Of a stretch of 64,000 bases of DNA, positions 42,433-52,564 are shown piece by piece. This DNA is from an uncultured Allobosea sp. (GTDB lineage Bacteria > Pseudomonadota > Alphaproteobacteria > Rhizobiales > Beijerinckiaceae). Below the pieces are notes generated by a model. That model was not told the DNA's origin. It saw nothing but the letters and a program-made list of their open reading frames with translations, and searched no databases. Position 1 is the stretch's first letter. Every line of letters starts with the position of its first letter. Where the stretch lies: positions 1 through 64,000 of the forward strand of contig NZ_CAMFKW010000028.1 in NCBI RefSeq assembly GCF_945957345.1, in the 5' to 3' direction. A program made the translations under genes and the position numbers.

Positions 42433-43635
42433 TCACTTGACGAGCGAGCAGCCCGTCTCGGCCAGCGGCTGGAAGGCCTGCTCGGCCGGCAGGACCGAGA
42501 TCTGCTTGTAGTAGTCCCACGGGCCCTTCGATTCCGACGGCTTCTTGACCTCGTAGAGATACATGTCGTGCATCTTGCGGCCGTTGGGACGGATCGAGCC
42601 CTTGCCGAACAGCGGATCGTCCGTCGGCATCTCCTTCATCTTGGCCATGACGGTGGCTGTATCCTTGCTCTTCGTCGCTTCGACCGCCTTCAGATAGTGC
42701 AGGAAGCCGGAATAAACGCCGGCCTGCACCATGGTCGGCTTCTTGCCGCCATTGAGCTTGGCGAAGCGCTCCGACCAGGCGCGGGTGCCATCGTCGCGAT
42801 CCCAGTAGAACGACTCGGTCAGGACCAGGCCCTGCGCCGCCTGCAGGCCGAGCGCATGGACGTCGCTGATGAAGACGAGCAGGCCCGCGAGCTTCTGGCC
42901 GCCGGCGACGATGCCGAACTCGCCCGCCTGCTTGATCGCGTTGGTGGTGTCGCTGCCGGCATTGGCGAGGCCGATGACCTTGGCCTTGGAAGCCTGCGCC
43001 TGCAGCAGGAACGAGGAGAAGTCGGTGCCCGGGAACGGCGTCTTGACCGAACCCAGCACCTTGCCGCCGGCCTTGGTGATGGTGGCGGTGGCGTCGCGCT
43101 CCAGCGCGTGCCCGAAGGCGTAGTCGGCGGTCAGGAAGAACCAGCTGTCGCCGCCGGCCTTCACCATGGCGCCGCCGGTGCCCTGCGCCAGCGCGTAGGT
43201 GTCGTAGGTCCAGTGGATGGTGTTGGCGTTGCAGGCCTTGCCGGTCAAATCCGAGGAGCCGGCGCCGGAATTGATGTTGATCTTGTTCTTTTCCTTGGTG
43301 ATCTGGCTGACCGCCAGCGCGACCGAGGAGGTCGGCACGTCGAGGATCAGGTCGACGCCGTCCTGGTCGTACCACTGCCGGGCGATGGTCGAGCCGACAT
43401 CGGGCTTGTTCTGGTGGTCGGCCGAAACGATCTCGACCTTGATGCCCTTGTCGGCCGCCTTGAAGTCCTCGACCGCCATGCGCGCGGCGACGACCGAGCC
43501 TTCGCCGGCGAGGTCGGCATAAAGGCCGGAGCGGTCGTTCAGCACGCCGGCCTTGATCGAGATCTGCTGGGCGAGCGCGGGAACCGCCATCAGGGTCGCA
43601 AGTGCCGTGGTCACGAGAAACGTCTTCAGCTTCAT
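42433..43635 (-). CDS. Branched-chain amino-acid type ABC transporter substrate-binding protein
   Basis: 400 aa, type I periplasmic binding protein (Peripla_BP_6). Sec signal peptide MKLKTFLVTTALATLMAVPA with LAQQ cleavage. Landmarks: IKAGVLNDRSGLYADLAG, VEDFKAADKGIKVEIVSADHQNKPD (read in parts), WFFLTADYAFGHALERD. Length and the DYAFGHALE block fit receptors for amides, short-chain or aromatic acids as well as leucine-type amino acids. Encoded between livF and livH. Confidence 0.92.
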   Translation of the reverse strand: MKLKTFLVTTALATLMAVPALAQQISIKAGVLNDRSGLYADLAGEGSVVAARMAVEDFKAADKGIKVEIVSADHQNKPDVGSTIARQWYDQDGVDLILDVPTSSVALAVSQITKEKNKININSGAGSSDLTGKACNANTIHWTYDTYALAQGTGGAMVKAGGDSWFFLTADYAFGHALERDATATITKAGGKVLGSVKTPFPGTDFSSFLLQAQASKAKVIGLANAGSDTTNAIKQAGEFGIVAGGQKLAGLLVFISDVHALGLQAAQGLVLTESFYWDRDDGTRAWSERFAKLNGGKKPTMVQAGVYSGFLHYLKAVEATKSKDTATVMAKMKEMPTDDPLFGKGSIRPNGRKMHDMYLYEVKKPSESKGPWDYYKQISVLPAEQAFQPLAETGCSLVK

Positions 43636-43695
43636 GATCGTTCTCCCTCTGTCGATGCCGGGCGAGCCGGCGTTGTTCTGGTGGATCGCGCTGCT

Positions 43696-44442
43696 TCAGA
43701 CGCCGAGATAGCGATGCAGCTTGTCGATATTGGCGTCGAGCTCGGCATTCGGGATCATGTCGATCACCTTGCCTTGCTCGACCACATAGTGCCGGTCCGC
43801 CACCGTCTGGGCGAAGCGGAAGTTCTGCTCGACCAGGATGATGGTGAAGCCTTCCTGCTTCAGCTTCGCGATGGTCCGTCCGATCTGCTCGATGATGACG
43901 GGGGCGAGACCCTCGGTCGGCTCGTCGAGCAGGAGCAGATGCGCGCCGGTGCGCAGGATGCGTCCGATCGCCAGCATCTGCTGCTCGCCGCCGGAGAGCT
44001 TGGTGCCCTGGCTCTTCAGGCGCTCCTTGATATTGGGGAAGAGCGTGAAGATCGCATCGAGCGAGAGCCCGCCGGGCCGGACCTGCGGCGGCAGCATCAG
44101 GTTCTCCTCGACCGAGAGCGAGGAATAGATGCCGCGCTCCTCCGGCACGAAGCCGATGCCGAGCCGGGCGATGGCGCGCGAGGGCAGGGCGATCGTCTCC
44201 TTGCCCTCCAGCACGACCGAGCCCTTGCGCTTGCCGATCACGCCCATGATCGATTTCAGCGTCGTGGTCTTGCCGGCGCCGTTGCGGCCGAGCAGCGTCA
44301 CCACCTCGCCAGGCGCGACGTCGAAATCGATGCCGTGCAGGACATGGCTCTCGCCATACCAGGCCTCGAGCCCGCGCACCTTGAGCAGCGGGGCGGCACC
44401 GGCGGCAGCCATGGGGGTCTTCAGCGCTTCAGTGGTGGCCAT
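43696..44442 (-). CDS. livF: ABC transporter ATP-binding protein LivF
   Basis: 248 aa. Walker A GRNGAGKTT, signature LSGGEQQMLAIGR, Walker B LLLLDEPTEGLAP, switch His region LVEQNFRFAQ. The AWYGESHVLHGIDFDV start is typical of LivF. Overlaps livG by 14 bp, so translation is coupled. Works as a heterodimer with LivG on the LivHM permease. Confidence 0.94.
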   Translation of the reverse strand: MATTEALKTPMAAAGAAPLLKVRGLEAWYGESHVLHGIDFDVAPGEVVTLLGRNGAGKTTTLKSIMGVIGKRKGSVVLEGKETIALPSRAIARLGIGFVPEERGIYSSLSVEENLMLPPQVRPGGLSLDAIFTLFPNIKERLKSQGTKLSGGEQQMLAIGRILRTGAHLLLLDEPTEGLAPVIIEQIGRTIAKLKQEGFTIILVEQNFRFAQTVADRHYVVEQGKVIDMIPNAELDANIDKLHRYLGV

Positions 44443-45199
44443 GTCCGCCTCCCGAGCCGATATAGGCCTCGACCACGCGCGGATCCTTCGAGACGGTGGC
44501 GTAGTCGCCCTCCGCCAGCACCTGGCCGCGCGCCAGCACGGTGATGCGGTCCGAGAGCGAGGCGACGACCGAGAGATTGTGCTCGACCATCAGGATGGTG
44601 CGGTTGGCCGAGATCTTGCGGATCAGCGCCGCGATGCGGTCGACATCCTCGCGGCCCATGCCGGCCATCGGCTCGTCGAGCAGCAGCATCTCGGGGTCGA
44701 GCGCCAGCGTCGTCGCGATCTCCAGCGCGCGCTTGCGTCCGTAGGAGAGTTCGCCCGCCGTGAGGCCGAGGAAGGGGGTGAGGCCGACGGCCTCGACGAG
44801 GCTGCGCGCCTCGGCGTCGAGTTCCTTGAGCGACCGCTCCGAGCGCCAGAAATCGAACGAATCGCCGCGTTTGCGCCGCTGCAGGGCGATGCGGACATTG
44901 GTCAGCACCGAGAGCTGCGGGAACACCGCCGAGATCTGGAAGGAGCGGACGAGGCCGAGCCGGGCAATCTCGGCCGGCCTCTCGCGGGTGATGTCGCGAC
45001 CGTTATAGATGATCGAACCGCGTGTAGGCGCGAGGAACTTCGTCAACAGGTTGAAACAGGTCGTCTTGCCGGCGCCGTTCGGGCCGATCAAAGCGTGAAT
45101 AGAGCCCCGGCGCACGCGAAGGTCGACGCCGTTCACAGCTGTAAAGCCGGCAAATTCTTTGGTAAGACCTGAGGTCGAAAGAATAGTGTCCTCAGACAT
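44429..45199 (-). CDS. livG: ABC transporter ATP-binding protein LivG
   Basis: 256 aa. Walker A GPNGAGKTT, signature LSYGRKRALEIA, Walker B MLLLDEPMAGM and switch region MVEHNLSVV. The TKEFAGFTAVNGVDLRVRRG start and the extra LivG-type insert GDSFDFWRSERSLKELDAEA are characteristic. First gene of the operon; the 403-bp space upstream should hold its promoter. Confidence 0.94.
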   Translation of the reverse strand: MSEDTILSTSGLTKEFAGFTAVNGVDLRVRRGSIHALIGPNGAGKTTCFNLLTKFLAPTRGSIIYNGRDITRERPAEIARLGLVRSFQISAVFPQLSVLTNVRIALQRRKRGDSFDFWRSERSLKELDAEARSLVEAVGLTPFLGLTAGELSYGRKRALEIATTLALDPEMLLLDEPMAGMGREDVDRIAALIRKISANRTILMVEHNLSVVASLSDRITVLARGQVLAEGDYATVSKDPRVVEAYIGSGGGHGHH

Positions 45200-45602
45200 G
45201 CCGATTGCCAGCCTTCATCAGCTTTATCTTTCTTGTTTGTGCGGTTCCCCTTGCATGTCATGCTGCACCGCGCTCTCGGCATAAGTCAACGCTGACAGGT
45301 TTCAAAGCGGTCTTGGCGGACGCGCTCTCATCCCTTTGTCTTATGCCGCAGTATCCTGCGAATGGAGGACGCAGAGCGCTGCGCAGCCGCCCGATCTTTG
45401 CGGGCGGGCCCGCGATTTGCCGGAGGAGTTTGAACCGACGCCGGGGCTCGCGCGACGAAGGTGATGTCCCGGTTTACCACCGGGGCGTGTTGCGGTAGAA
45501 AATGGCAGCCATCTTTCGTCCTTATTGCTGCCTTGTTTTTTGATCTTGCGCTGCGCCGACCTTTGCAGGCGCGCAGCCGATTGCCGAATTGGGGAGGTTG
45601 TC
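45200..45602. other. 403-bp intergenic space between livG and the caspase-like gene
   Basis: Divergent gap. No reliable gene, tRNA or dispersed repeat was recognised. It must contain promoters for both directions. Slightly lower GC near livG (45205-45260). An open frame reading back from the caspase gene to 45525 is not supported because the TTG at 45603 has the better ribosome site. Confidence 0.5.
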
Positions 45603-47261
45603 TTGAACTTCGCGTCTCTGGTTCCGGGGTTCCGTGCCCGAATGGCTGTTGCCTTTGCGCTGGTGCTCTCAGCGGTGGCGCTGGCCTCGCCTTCATCCGC
45701 GGCCGTGCCCGAGCGGCGCGTCGCGCTCGTCATCGGCAACAGCGCCTATACGTCGGTGCCGCCGCTCGCCAACCCGCAGCGCGATGCCAAGGGCATCTCG
45801 GCCGCGCTGAAGCGCCTCGGCTTCGATGTCGTCGAAGGCTACGACCTCAAGATGGACGAGATGACGGGCATCGTGCGCGAGTTCGCGCAGAAGCTCGACG
45901 GCGCCAAGGCCGGCCTCGTCTACTATGCCGGTCACGGCATCGCCGTCGGCGACGAGAACTACCTGATCCCCGTCGATGCCTCGCTGCGTTCGGAAGCCGA
46001 TCTCGATTTCCGGGCGGTGAATATCCAGCTCGTGCTGCGCCAGATGCAGCGCGACGAGCGCGTCAACATCGTCATCCTCGACGCCTGCCGCGACAATCCC
46101 TTCGCGGCCCAGCTCGCGGCGAAGTCGCGCGCCGTCACCCGCGGCCTGACCGCGATCGAGACGCAGTCGGCCTCCGGCATCCTGATCGCCTTCGCGACCG
46201 ATCCGCGCGCAACCGCCCTGGATGGCGAGCGCGATGGCAACAGCCCCTTCACCAGCGCGCTGCTGAAGCATATCGAGACGCCGGAAGTGTCGATCACCAC
46301 GGTTATGGACCGTGTGCGCGCCGATGTCTGGGAAGCGACCGGCAAGAAGCAGAAGCCCTGGACCAATTCCTCGATCATCGGCGAGTTCAAGCTGAACCCG
46401 ACGCTGAAGCTCGCTTCGGTCGATCCGGGCGTGGCCGCGACCAAGACCATCGACGCCGCCGTGCCGATGCCGGCCATGCCGGCCGCCCCCTCGCTCGATC
46501 GCGCCCAGATCGACATCAAGACCTGGGAAGTCGCCGAGCGCGGCAATTCCGCCAGCGATTACCGCGCCTATCTCGACGCCTTCCCGTCGGGCCAGTTCGC
46601 CACCTTCGCCCGCAACCGCCTCGCCAGCCTCGAAGCGGCGAAGCCGGCCGCCGGCTTCCTCGCGACCCCTCCGGGTGTCAATGACGAGGCGCTGAAGAAG
46701 GAGATCGGCACAGCGCAGACCGAGACCGCGATGAAGCTCGAGGCCAAGGATCGGCGCGAGGTGCAGACCCGCCTGCGTGTCAGCGGCTTCCAGCCGGGCA
46801 AGGCTGCCGCGACCTTCGGTCCGAGCCATCGCAAGGCGATCCAGGCCTGGCAGAAGTCGCGCAGCATCCCGGAAACCGGCTTCCTGACCGCGATGCAGGT
46901 CAGCGCTCTCCGGGCCCAGAGCGAGACGGCCTACCAGGCGGCGATCGCCGAGGAGAAGGCTGCGGCCGAGAAGAAGCGCAGCACCAAGGCGGCTGGCGAC
47001 GGTCAGCCGAACGGCAAGGGCACGCGCAGCGTCAACAGCTATGAGGGCGACGAGATGTACAAGCGCGACCTCGCCCGCGAACGTGGCGAAACCTACCAGG
47101 GCACGACCACCACCGCGCGCCGCGGCACGACCAGCACCGGTTACCAGGGCCGTGTCCGGACGCGTGAAGGCGATGCCAATGACAGCACTGGCGCCGCCAT
47201 CTTCGGCGGCATCGTCGGCGGCGCGCTCGGTGGCGTGCTCGGTGGCGGCTTCCGGCGCTGA
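45603..47261 (+). CDS. Exported caspase-like protein (peptidase C14) with peptidoglycan-binding-like domain
   Basis: 552 aa from TTG 45603, five bases after GGGGAGG. An N-terminal hydrophobic segment (about 14-33) and SSAA cleavage suggest export. The caspase domain (about 36-265) has the catalytic dyad H111 (YYAGHGIAV) and C162 (ILDACRDNPF), plus the activation-type GENYLIP-like DENYLIPVD. A short helical repeat DYRAYLDAFPSGQFATFARNRL follows (about 319-340), split by Pro-rich linkers. A peptidoglycan_binding_1-like region spans about 383-437. The tail is Thr/Arg-rich and ends in a glycine zipper (GGIVGGALGGVLGGG, 535-549). Substrate unknown. Transcription ends at a strong terminator. Confidence 0.85.
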   Translation: MNFASLVPGFRARMAVAFALVLSAVALASPSSAAVPERRVALVIGNSAYTSVPPLANPQRDAKGISAALKRLGFDVVEGYDLKMDEMTGIVREFAQKLDGAKAGLVYYAGHGIAVGDENYLIPVDASLRSEADLDFRAVNIQLVLRQMQRDERVNIVILDACRDNPFAAQLAAKSRAVTRGLTAIETQSASGILIAFATDPRATALDGERDGNSPFTSALLKHIETPEVSITTVMDRVRADVWEATGKKQKPWTNSSIIGEFKLNPTLKLASVDPGVAATKTIDAAVPMPAMPAAPSLDRAQIDIKTWEVAERGNSASDYRAYLDAFPSGQFATFARNRLASLEAAKPAAGFLATPPGVNDEALKKEIGTAQTETAMKLEAKDRREVQTRLRVSGFQPGKAAATFGPSHRKAIQAWQKSRSIPETGFLTAMQVSALRAQSETAYQAAIAEEKAAAEKKRSTKAAGDGQPNGKGTRSVNSYEGDEMYKRDLARERGETYQGTTTTARRGTTSTGYQGRVRTREGDANDSTGAAIFGGIVGGALGGVLGGGFRR

Positions 47262-47289
47262 GGCACCGTCCTCCGTTCCCATGATCGGC

Positions 47290-47320
47290 AAGGCCGGCCC
47301 CTCGGGCCGGCCTTTTCGTT
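47290..47320 (+). terminator. Rho-independent terminator of the caspase-like gene
   Basis: AAGGCCGGCCC and GGGCCGGCCTT form a perfect 11-bp stem around CTC, followed by TTCGTTT. It lies 28 bp after the stop codon. Confidence 0.85.
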
Positions 47321-47364
47321 TCGGCCCAGGGCAGAATGGCCTAACGCGCAGCACAAAGCCTTGA

Positions 47365-47392
47365 AAGCGCCGCCGGGCTCGTGGCGGCGCTT
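47365..47392. terminator. Second hairpin between the caspase-like gene and bluB
   Basis: AAGCGCCGCC and GGCGGCGCTT form a 10-bp stem with an 8-nt loop. It lies about 75 bp beyond the 3' end of the leftward bluB and may end the long cob transcript. On the minus strand AAGCGCC... is preceded by no T-run, so the role is tentative. Confidence 0.5.
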
Positions 47393-47467
47393 GCCCTTCT
47401 GGCGATGCTGACTTCGATCGGCCTGCGTCGGGATCTCGCCGGCCTGTCGGTAGCGAAAAACTGATGC

Positions 47468-48079
47468 TCAGCTGCGCTCCCAGCCGGCCCTGACCAGTTC
47501 GGGCTCGTCACATTCCTCCTCGGGCCAGCCGATGCAGAGATAGGCGATGAGCTTCCAGTCTAACGGGGTTTTGAGGGCCTTGGCGATCTCGTCGGGATCA
47601 AGGATCGAGACCCAGCCGACGCCGAGCCCGTGGATGCGCGCCGAGAGCCAGAATTGCGTGATCGCCGCGACCACCGAATAATCCAGCATTTCCGGCATGG
47701 TCCGCCGGCCGAGGCCGTGACCGCGCGCGGTGCCATGGTCGCAGAACACGGCGAATTGCATCGGCGCCTCCCGCAATCCTTCCAGCTTCAGCCGGGCATA
47801 GAGCGCCGCCCGCTCACCCTCATAGGATGAAAGCGCATCCGCATTGCAGTGGCCGAAGCTCTCCTGCACGGCCGCGCGCTGCGCCGGATCCGCGACAGGG
47901 ATCCAGCGCCCGGGCTGCGAATGTCCAACGGAAGGAGAGAGTTTTGTCTGTGCAAGCAGCGCCTCGATCAATTCAGCCGGAAGCGGATCGCGTTTGAACC
48001 GCCGGACATCGCGCCGCCAGCGCAGCAACTCCTCGAACTGCCGGGCGAAAGCCGCATCGAAGACCGGCGGCTGGCTCAC
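47468..48079 (-). CDS. bluB: 5,6-dimethylbenzimidazole synthase BluB
   Basis: 203 aa nitroreductase-fold enzyme that cannibalises its own FMNH2 with oxygen to make DMB, the lower ligand of cobalamin. BluB signatures: RRDVRRFKRDPLP, KLSPSVGHSQPGRW, YSVVAAITQFWLSARIHGLG and GVGWVSILDPDEI. The conserved Asp near the flavin (residue in RWRRDVR) and a Ser in LSPSVG fit the family. Start overlaps cobB stop by 4 bp; last gene of the long cob operon. Confidence 0.95.
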   Translation of the reverse strand: MSQPPVFDAAFARQFEELLRWRRDVRRFKRDPLPAELIEALLAQTKLSPSVGHSQPGRWIPVADPAQRAAVQESFGHCNADALSSYEGERAALYARLKLEGLREAPMQFAVFCDHGTARGHGLGRRTMPEMLDYSVVAAITQFWLSARIHGLGVGWVSILDPDEIAKALKTPLDWKLIAYLCIGWPEEECDEPELVRAGWERS

Positions 48080-49404
48080 GCCGAACCCGCTGTCGCAATG
48101 GCGTGGAAGAACGAGCCCGTTACCAACCCGCCGCGGCTGCCGGCGGGAGCGGGGGCCGAGCCATGCGGATCGGTCACCACCGCGAAGGGCGGATCCTCTC
48201 CTTGCGCGACAATGCTGGCATAGTGGAATTCATGCCCGGTCAGCGCCGTACCCGCGGGTCCGAGCGGGCCATCCGCCTCCAGAATGGCCCGGCGATAGCC
48301 GAGGTTCATCTTCCGCTTCGCGAAGGACGTTTCGACCGAGAGCAGTCCGGCCATCTCGTGCGCAACACCATCGGCATCCGTCATGCGGCGCCCCAGCACC
48401 ATGTAGCCGCCGCACTCGCCATGCACCGGCCGGGTTGCGGCGAAGGCGCGTAGACCTTTGAGGAAGCGGCTCGCTGCCGCGATCGTGCCGGCATGCAGCT
48501 CCGGATAGCCGCCCGGCAGCCAACAGGCGTCGCAAGCCTCCGGCGGCGCCTCATCCTTGAGCGGCGAGAACGGCACGAGTTCCGCGCCGGCCGCGCGCCA
48601 GCCCGCCTCGACATGCGGATAGACGAAGGAAAAGGCGGCATCGCGGGCAATGGCGATCCGCCGGCCCGGCGCGGGCAGGGGCGGAGTGCTGTCGCCGGCC
48701 GCGTCCGGAAGCGACGTGGTGCCGGCAGCAGCGATCACGGCATCGAGATCGACGGCCTTCGAGACGGCTTCTGCCAGCGCATCGAGCCTTGCATGCAGAT
48801 CGGCGGTCTCGCCGGCCTGGACCAGCCCGAGATGGCGCTCGGGCAGGATCAGGCTCGCCTCGCGCGGGAGCGTGCCCAGAACGGGCAGCCCGATATGTTC
48901 CATGCCCTGCCGCACGAGGCGTTCATGCCGGGCGCTCGCGACCTTGTTCAGGATCACGCCGGCGACGCGGATACGTGGATCGTAGAGTTTGCAGCCGAGC
49001 GCGACCGCTGCCACGGATTGCGCCGCCCCGGAAACGTCGATGACGAGCACGACCGGCCAGCCGGTCAGCGCGGCGATATCGGCGCTGGCGCCGGTATGGC
49101 CTTCCGGTCCGGGCACGGCATCGAACAAGCCCATCGAGCCCTCGGCGATGATGATATCGGCGGCATCGGCCGCCTCGCCCGCGATCCGACCGAGCAGCCC
49201 GTCCGTCATGGCATAGCTGTCGAGATTGGCACTGGGCGCGCCCGTTGCGGCGGCATGGAAGGCCGGGTCGATATAGTCCGGCCCACATTTCAGTCCGCGC
49301 ACGGTCAGGCCGCGTCGTGTCAGCGCGCGCTGCAACCCGAGCGTGATCGTCGTCTTGCCGGAGCCGGAGCGCGGCGCGGCGATGAGCAGTCCGCGCGCGC
49401 TCAT
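48076..49404 (-). CDS. cobB: Cobyrinate a,c-diamide synthase (hydrogenobyrinate a,c-diamide synthase) CobB
   Basis: 442 aa. ATP-dependent amidation of side chains a and c using glutamine. The N-terminal P-loop domain begins [17 protein letters not shown]; the C-terminal class I glutaminase domain has its nucleophile Cys in [12 protein letters not shown] and a His in TGHEFHYA. In the aerobic pathway the substrate is hydrogenobyrinic acid, before cobalt insertion by CobN. Overlaps neighbours by 4 bp on each side. Confidence 0.95.
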   Translation of the reverse strand: MSARGLLIAAPRSGSGKTTITLGLQRALTRRGLTVRGLKCGPDYIDPAFHAAATGAPSANLDSYAMTDGLLGRIAGEAADAADIIIAEGSMGLFDAVPGPEGHTGASADIAALTGWPVVLVIDVSGAAQSVAAVALGCKLYDPRIRVAGVILNKVASARHERLVRQGMEHIGLPVLGTLPREASLILPERHLGLVQAGETADLHARLDALAEAVSKAVDLDAVIAAAGTTSLPDAAGDSTPPLPAPGRRIAIARDAAFSFVYPHVEAGWRAAGAELVPFSPLKDEAPPEACDACWLPGGYPELHAGTIAAASRFLKGLRAFAATRPVHGECGGYMVLGRRMTDADGVAHEMAGLLSVETSFAKRKMNLGYRRAILEADGPLGPAGTALTGHEFHYASIVAQGEDPPFAVVTDPHGSAPAPAGSRGGLVTGSFFHAIATAGSA

Positions 49405-50165
49405 TGTCCGCCCCGCGGCCGGAAACGGCGGTCGTAATCGATCGAATAAAGCGCGCTCTCGCCGAAATCGTCGGCGGCCAGCGCGGGCCCGACGAGGATC
49501 AGCGCGGTACGCTCAAGCGCGCTGGCACGAACCTTTTCGGCGATGTCGGCGAGCCTGCCTTGCAGCACGGTCTCGTCCGGCCATGTCGCGCGGAACACCA
49601 CCGCGACCGGGCAATCGGCGCCGTAGAACGGCGTCAGCTCCGCCACGACCTGCTCGACGACATGGATCGAGAGATGGATCGCCAGCGTCGCGCCCGCTGC
49701 GGCGAAGGTCGCGAGCTTTTCCTTCTCGGGCATGGCCGAGGCGCGGCCCGAGGTGCGCGTCAGCACCAACGATTGCGCCATGCCCGGCAAGGTGAGCTCG
49801 CGCTTCAGCACGGCGGCAGCGGCAGCGAAGGCCGGCACGCCGGGCGTCACCGTATAGGGGATGCTTGATCGGTCCAGCCGGCGCATCTGCTCGCCACAAG
49901 CGCTCCAGATCGAGAGATCGCCGGAATGCAGCCGCGCGACGTCCTGCCCGGCGCGATGCCCGGCCTCCATCTCGGCGATGATCGCATCGAGATCAAGCGG
50001 GGCGGTATCGACGATGCGTGCGCCCGGCGGGCACCAGTCGAGCATCGCCTTGGGGATCAGCGAACCCGCGTAGAGACAGACGGGCGAGGCGGCGATGAGG
50101 TTGCGCCCGCGCAAGGTGATGAGATCGGGCGCGCCGGGCCCGGCGCCGATGAAATGGATGGTCAT
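49401..50165 (-). CDS. cobM: Precorrin-4 C11-methyltransferase
   Basis: 254 aa tetrapyrrole methylase. [16 protein letters not shown] is the SAM-site start, [11 protein letters not shown] and [15 protein letters not shown] are specific to CobM/CbiF, and [15 protein letters not shown] closes the substrate site. Methylates C11 of precorrin-4 to give precorrin-5, the CobF substrate. 4-bp overlaps on both sides. Confidence 0.95.
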   Translation of the reverse strand: MTIHFIGAGPGAPDLITLRGRNLIAASPVCLYAGSLIPKAMLDWCPPGARIVDTAPLDLDAIIAEMEAGHRAGQDVARLHSGDLSIWSACGEQMRRLDRSSIPYTVTPGVPAFAAAAAVLKRELTLPGMAQSLVLTRTSGRASAMPEKEKLATFAAAGATLAIHLSIHVVEQVVAELTPFYGADCPVAVVFRATWPDETVLQGRLADIAEKVRASALERTALILVGPALAADDFGESALYSIDYDRRFRPRGGQ

Positions 50166-50572
50166 GCGAGGCTTCTGGCGAGCGCGCAGGTCACGCGCGC
50201 GGTTGCGATGCGCGGCTGCACCAGTTCGCCGCCGGGGCCGGCCGCAGCGAGCGCCGCAGCCTCCGCTACCGAGCCGACGCCGTAGAGCGAGGCGATCCGG
50301 GTCGAGCGCGTCGCACAGGCGGCTTCGAAGCCTCTCAGGGCCTCGTCGGGGATGGCGACGAGTTCTGCGGCGCGTTCGGTCGCGGCAGCAACCATGCCGG
50401 CCTCGGCCATGCGGCTCGCCAGCGTGGCGAAACGCGGCGTCGGCGCACCCGCAAGCCCGGCGCTCGCCAGGGCCTGGTCGAGGCAGGCCAGGATATCGGC
50501 GGCCTCCGTGCCGGGCCTGATGCCGATGCCGGCGACGAGGCGGCCCGCGCTCAAGGCTTCTCGACCCGCCAC
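50162..50572 (-). CDS. cobE: Cobalamin biosynthesis protein CobE (CbiG C-terminal domain type)
   Basis: 136 aa from GTG 50572; a TTG at 50554 that overlaps the cobL stop as TTGA would give 130 aa. [24 protein letters not shown] (in parts) is the family start, with [13 protein letters not shown] [12 protein letters not shown] and [16 protein letters not shown] following. CobE is a small helper protein of the aerobic route whose exact step is unsettled. Longer open frame upstream lies inside cobL and is not coding. Confidence 0.85.
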   Translation of the reverse strand: MAGREALSAGRLVAGIGIRPGTEAADILACLDQALASAGLAGAPTPRFATLASRMAEAGMVAAATERAAELVAIPDEALRGFEAACATRSTRIASLYGVGSVAEAAALAAAGPGGELVQPRIATARVTCALARSLA

Positions 50573-51801
50573 TGGGTCACCGGCATCGCCGGGCGCCAGC
50601 CATGCTTGCCGCCGACGGGCGCAAGCCGGTCGATCGAGATGCGGCGTAAGGAACCGCCATGCTCGGCATGGAGCGCGGCGAGTTTCGCCTCGCCCTCGAT
50701 CGTCACGACATTGGCCACGAGCCGCCCGCCCGGCTTCAGCGCCGCCCAGGCCGCGTCGAACAGACCTTCTTCGGTCAGGCCGCCGCCGATGAACACCGCA
50801 TCCGGCGCCTCGCGCCCAACGAAGCCGGCCGGTGCCTCCCCGGTGACCTCGACGGAGAGACCGCCGAGCTCGAGCTTGTTGCGCTTGATGCGCTCGACTC
50901 GCTCCGCCTTGGCCTCGAAGGCGACGGCGCGGTTGCGCAGATGGCGCTGGCACCATTCGACGGCGACCGAGCCCGAGCCCGCACCGACATCCCAGAGCAA
51001 TTCGCCGCCACGTGGGGCGAGTGCCGAGATCGTGATCGCCCGGATTTCGGACTTGGTGATCTGCCCGTCATGAGCGAACCATTCTTCGTCCAGCCCCGGC
51101 GCCAGCGGCAGGATGCGCGAGTCACGGGTCGCCGCGACCTCGACCGCGATCAGGTTGAGCGGGACGATGTCGTTCAGGTCGAAGGCATCTGCGCGGCATT
51201 CGCGGATACGCTCCTGCGGCCCGCCGAGCGATTCCATCACCACGATGCGGCTCGCGCCCATGCCGCGCGCAGTCATCAGCTCGGCGACGGCCCGCGGCGT
51301 CGTCTCGTCCCAGGAGAGGGCCAGGATATGGGCTTCCGGCTGGAGATGCGGCACGATCCGGTAGAGCGTGCGGCCATGCAGCGAGACCAGCGCGCATTCC
51401 TCCTGCGGCCAGCGCATTCGCGTGCAGGCCATCGAGAACGAGGAGAGCTGCGGGATGATCCGCATCTCCTCTGCGGGGATCGCCCGGCTGATGCTGTTGC
51501 CGATGCCGTAGTGGAACGGGTCGCTGGTCGCGAGCACGCAGACCTTACGGCCGCGCTCTTTGAGGATTTGCGGCAGCGCGTTGCGGAAGGGCTGCGGCCA
51601 GGGCCTGAGTTCGCCCGGCACGGAGCCGACGAGCGCGATATGTCGCTCCCCGCCGAAGACGATTTCGGCCTCGTTCAACGCTGCCAGTGCCTCGCGGCAG
51701 AGCCCCGAGGCCCCGTCCTCGCCGAGGCCGATCAGCGAGAGCCAGGGGGTCGGCGCCTCATGGCTCGACAGAACATCCGATTCACGCAAAACTGGCGACA
51801 T
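50551..51801 (-). CDS. cobL: Precorrin-6Y C5,15-methyltransferase (decarboxylating)
   Basis: 416 aa from ATG 51801 (an ATG at 51813 is also in frame). Two fused domains: CbiE-like methylase (about 15-215, [20 protein letters not shown]) and CbiT-like methylase/decarboxylase (about 230-410, [25 protein letters not shown]). It methylates C5 and C15 and decarboxylates the acetate on ring C. The start codon overlaps that of cobK on the other strand by two bases, so its promoter or message must extend into cobK. Confidence 0.95.
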   Translation of the reverse strand: MSPVLRESDVLSSHEAPTPWLSLIGLGEDGASGLCREALAALNEAEIVFGGERHIALVGSVPGELRPWPQPFRNALPQILKERGRKVCVLATSDPFHYGIGNSISRAIPAEEMRIIPQLSSFSMACTRMRWPQEECALVSLHGRTLYRIVPHLQPEAHILALSWDETTPRAVAELMTARGMGASRIVVMESLGGPQERIRECRADAFDLNDIVPLNLIAVEVAATRDSRILPLAPGLDEEWFAHDGQITKSEIRAITISALAPRGGELLWDVGAGSGSVAVEWCQRHLRNRAVAFEAKAERVERIKRNKLELGGLSVEVTGEAPAGFVGREAPDAVFIGGGLTEEGLFDAAWAALKPGGRLVANVVTIEGEAKLAALHAEHGGSLRRISIDRLAPVGGKHGWRPAMPVTQWRVEKP

Positions 51802-52564
51802 GACCGTCCTCATTCTCGGCGGAACGACCGAAGCTGCTGCGCTTGACCAGCATCTGGCTGATCAGGCTCCCGATATCCGCGCCATTATCTCGCTGGCGGG
51901 CCACACCGTCGACCCCCGCCCGACCAACCTGCCGGTCCGCACCGGCGGCTTCGGCGGCGTCGAAGGCCTGAGGCGCTATCTGGTCGAGGAAGGCATCGTC
52001 GCCGTCGTCGATGCGACGCATCCGTTCGCGGCGATCATGCCCTTCCATGCCGAGCATGCCTGCAAGGCCGAGGGCGTGCCGCTGCTGGCGATCCGCCGCG
52101 AATCCTGGAAGCCACGCGCCGGCGACCGCTGGAAATCCGTGCCGGATGTCGAGGCCGCCGCACAGGCGCTGGGCAATGAGCCGCGGCGCGTCTTCCTCAC
52201 GGTCGGTCGCCTGGAACTGCCGGCCTTCGCCGAAGCCCCCCAGCACCGCTATCTTGTGCGCGCGATCGAGCCGATTGGCGATCGCCTGCCCGTGCCGCAT
52301 GTCGACGTGATCCAGCAGCGCGGTCCCTTCGACGTCGACGACGAGGAGGATCTGATGCGCCGTGAGGGCGTCGAGGTTCTCGTCAGCAAGAATTCGGGCG
52401 GTCCTGCGACGGTCGGCAAGCTCGTGGCGGCGCGCCGGCTCTCCCTGCCGGTCGTGATGGTGGAGCGCCCGCCCAAGCCCGATGTCGAGACCGTCGATCA
52501 TATCGATCAGGTCCTGCCCTGGCTGGTGGCGCAAGGGCTCTTTGCCACCGAACGCGGCGTGTAG
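51800..52564 (+). CDS. cobK: Precorrin-6A reductase CobK
   Basis: 254 aa NADPH-dependent reductase giving precorrin-6B. Begins [15 protein letters not shown], the typical CobK/CbiJ nucleotide-binding start; VVDATHPFAAIM is a family hallmark, as are VFLTVGRLELPAF and the C-terminal VSKNSGGPATVGKLVAARRL (19 of its residues conserved in pattern). It is the only cob gene on the plus strand between bluB and cbtB. It is head to head with cobL, starts overlapping, and its 3' end overlaps convergent cobJ by 58 bp. Confidence 0.94.
   Translation: MTVLILGGTTEAAALDQHLADQAPDIRAIISLAGHTVDPRPTNLPVRTGGFGGVEGLRRYLVEEGIVAVVDATHPFAAIMPFHAEHACKAEGVPLLAIRRESWKPRAGDRWKSVPDVEAAAQALGNEPRRVFLTVGRLELPAFAEAPQHRYLVRAIEPIGDRLPVPHVDVIQQRGPFDVDDEEDLMRREGVEVLVSKNSGGPATVGKLVAARRLSLPVVMVERPPKPDVETVDHIDQVLPWLVAQGLFATERGV

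Noticed and set aside
42010..44544. 844-codon open frame on the plus strand across the liv genes
   Set aside because: It is the antisense of livH, the binding protein and livF, all with clear family motifs. Composition (Arg/Asp/His/Gly-rich, no domain) is typical of a GC-rich shadow frame.
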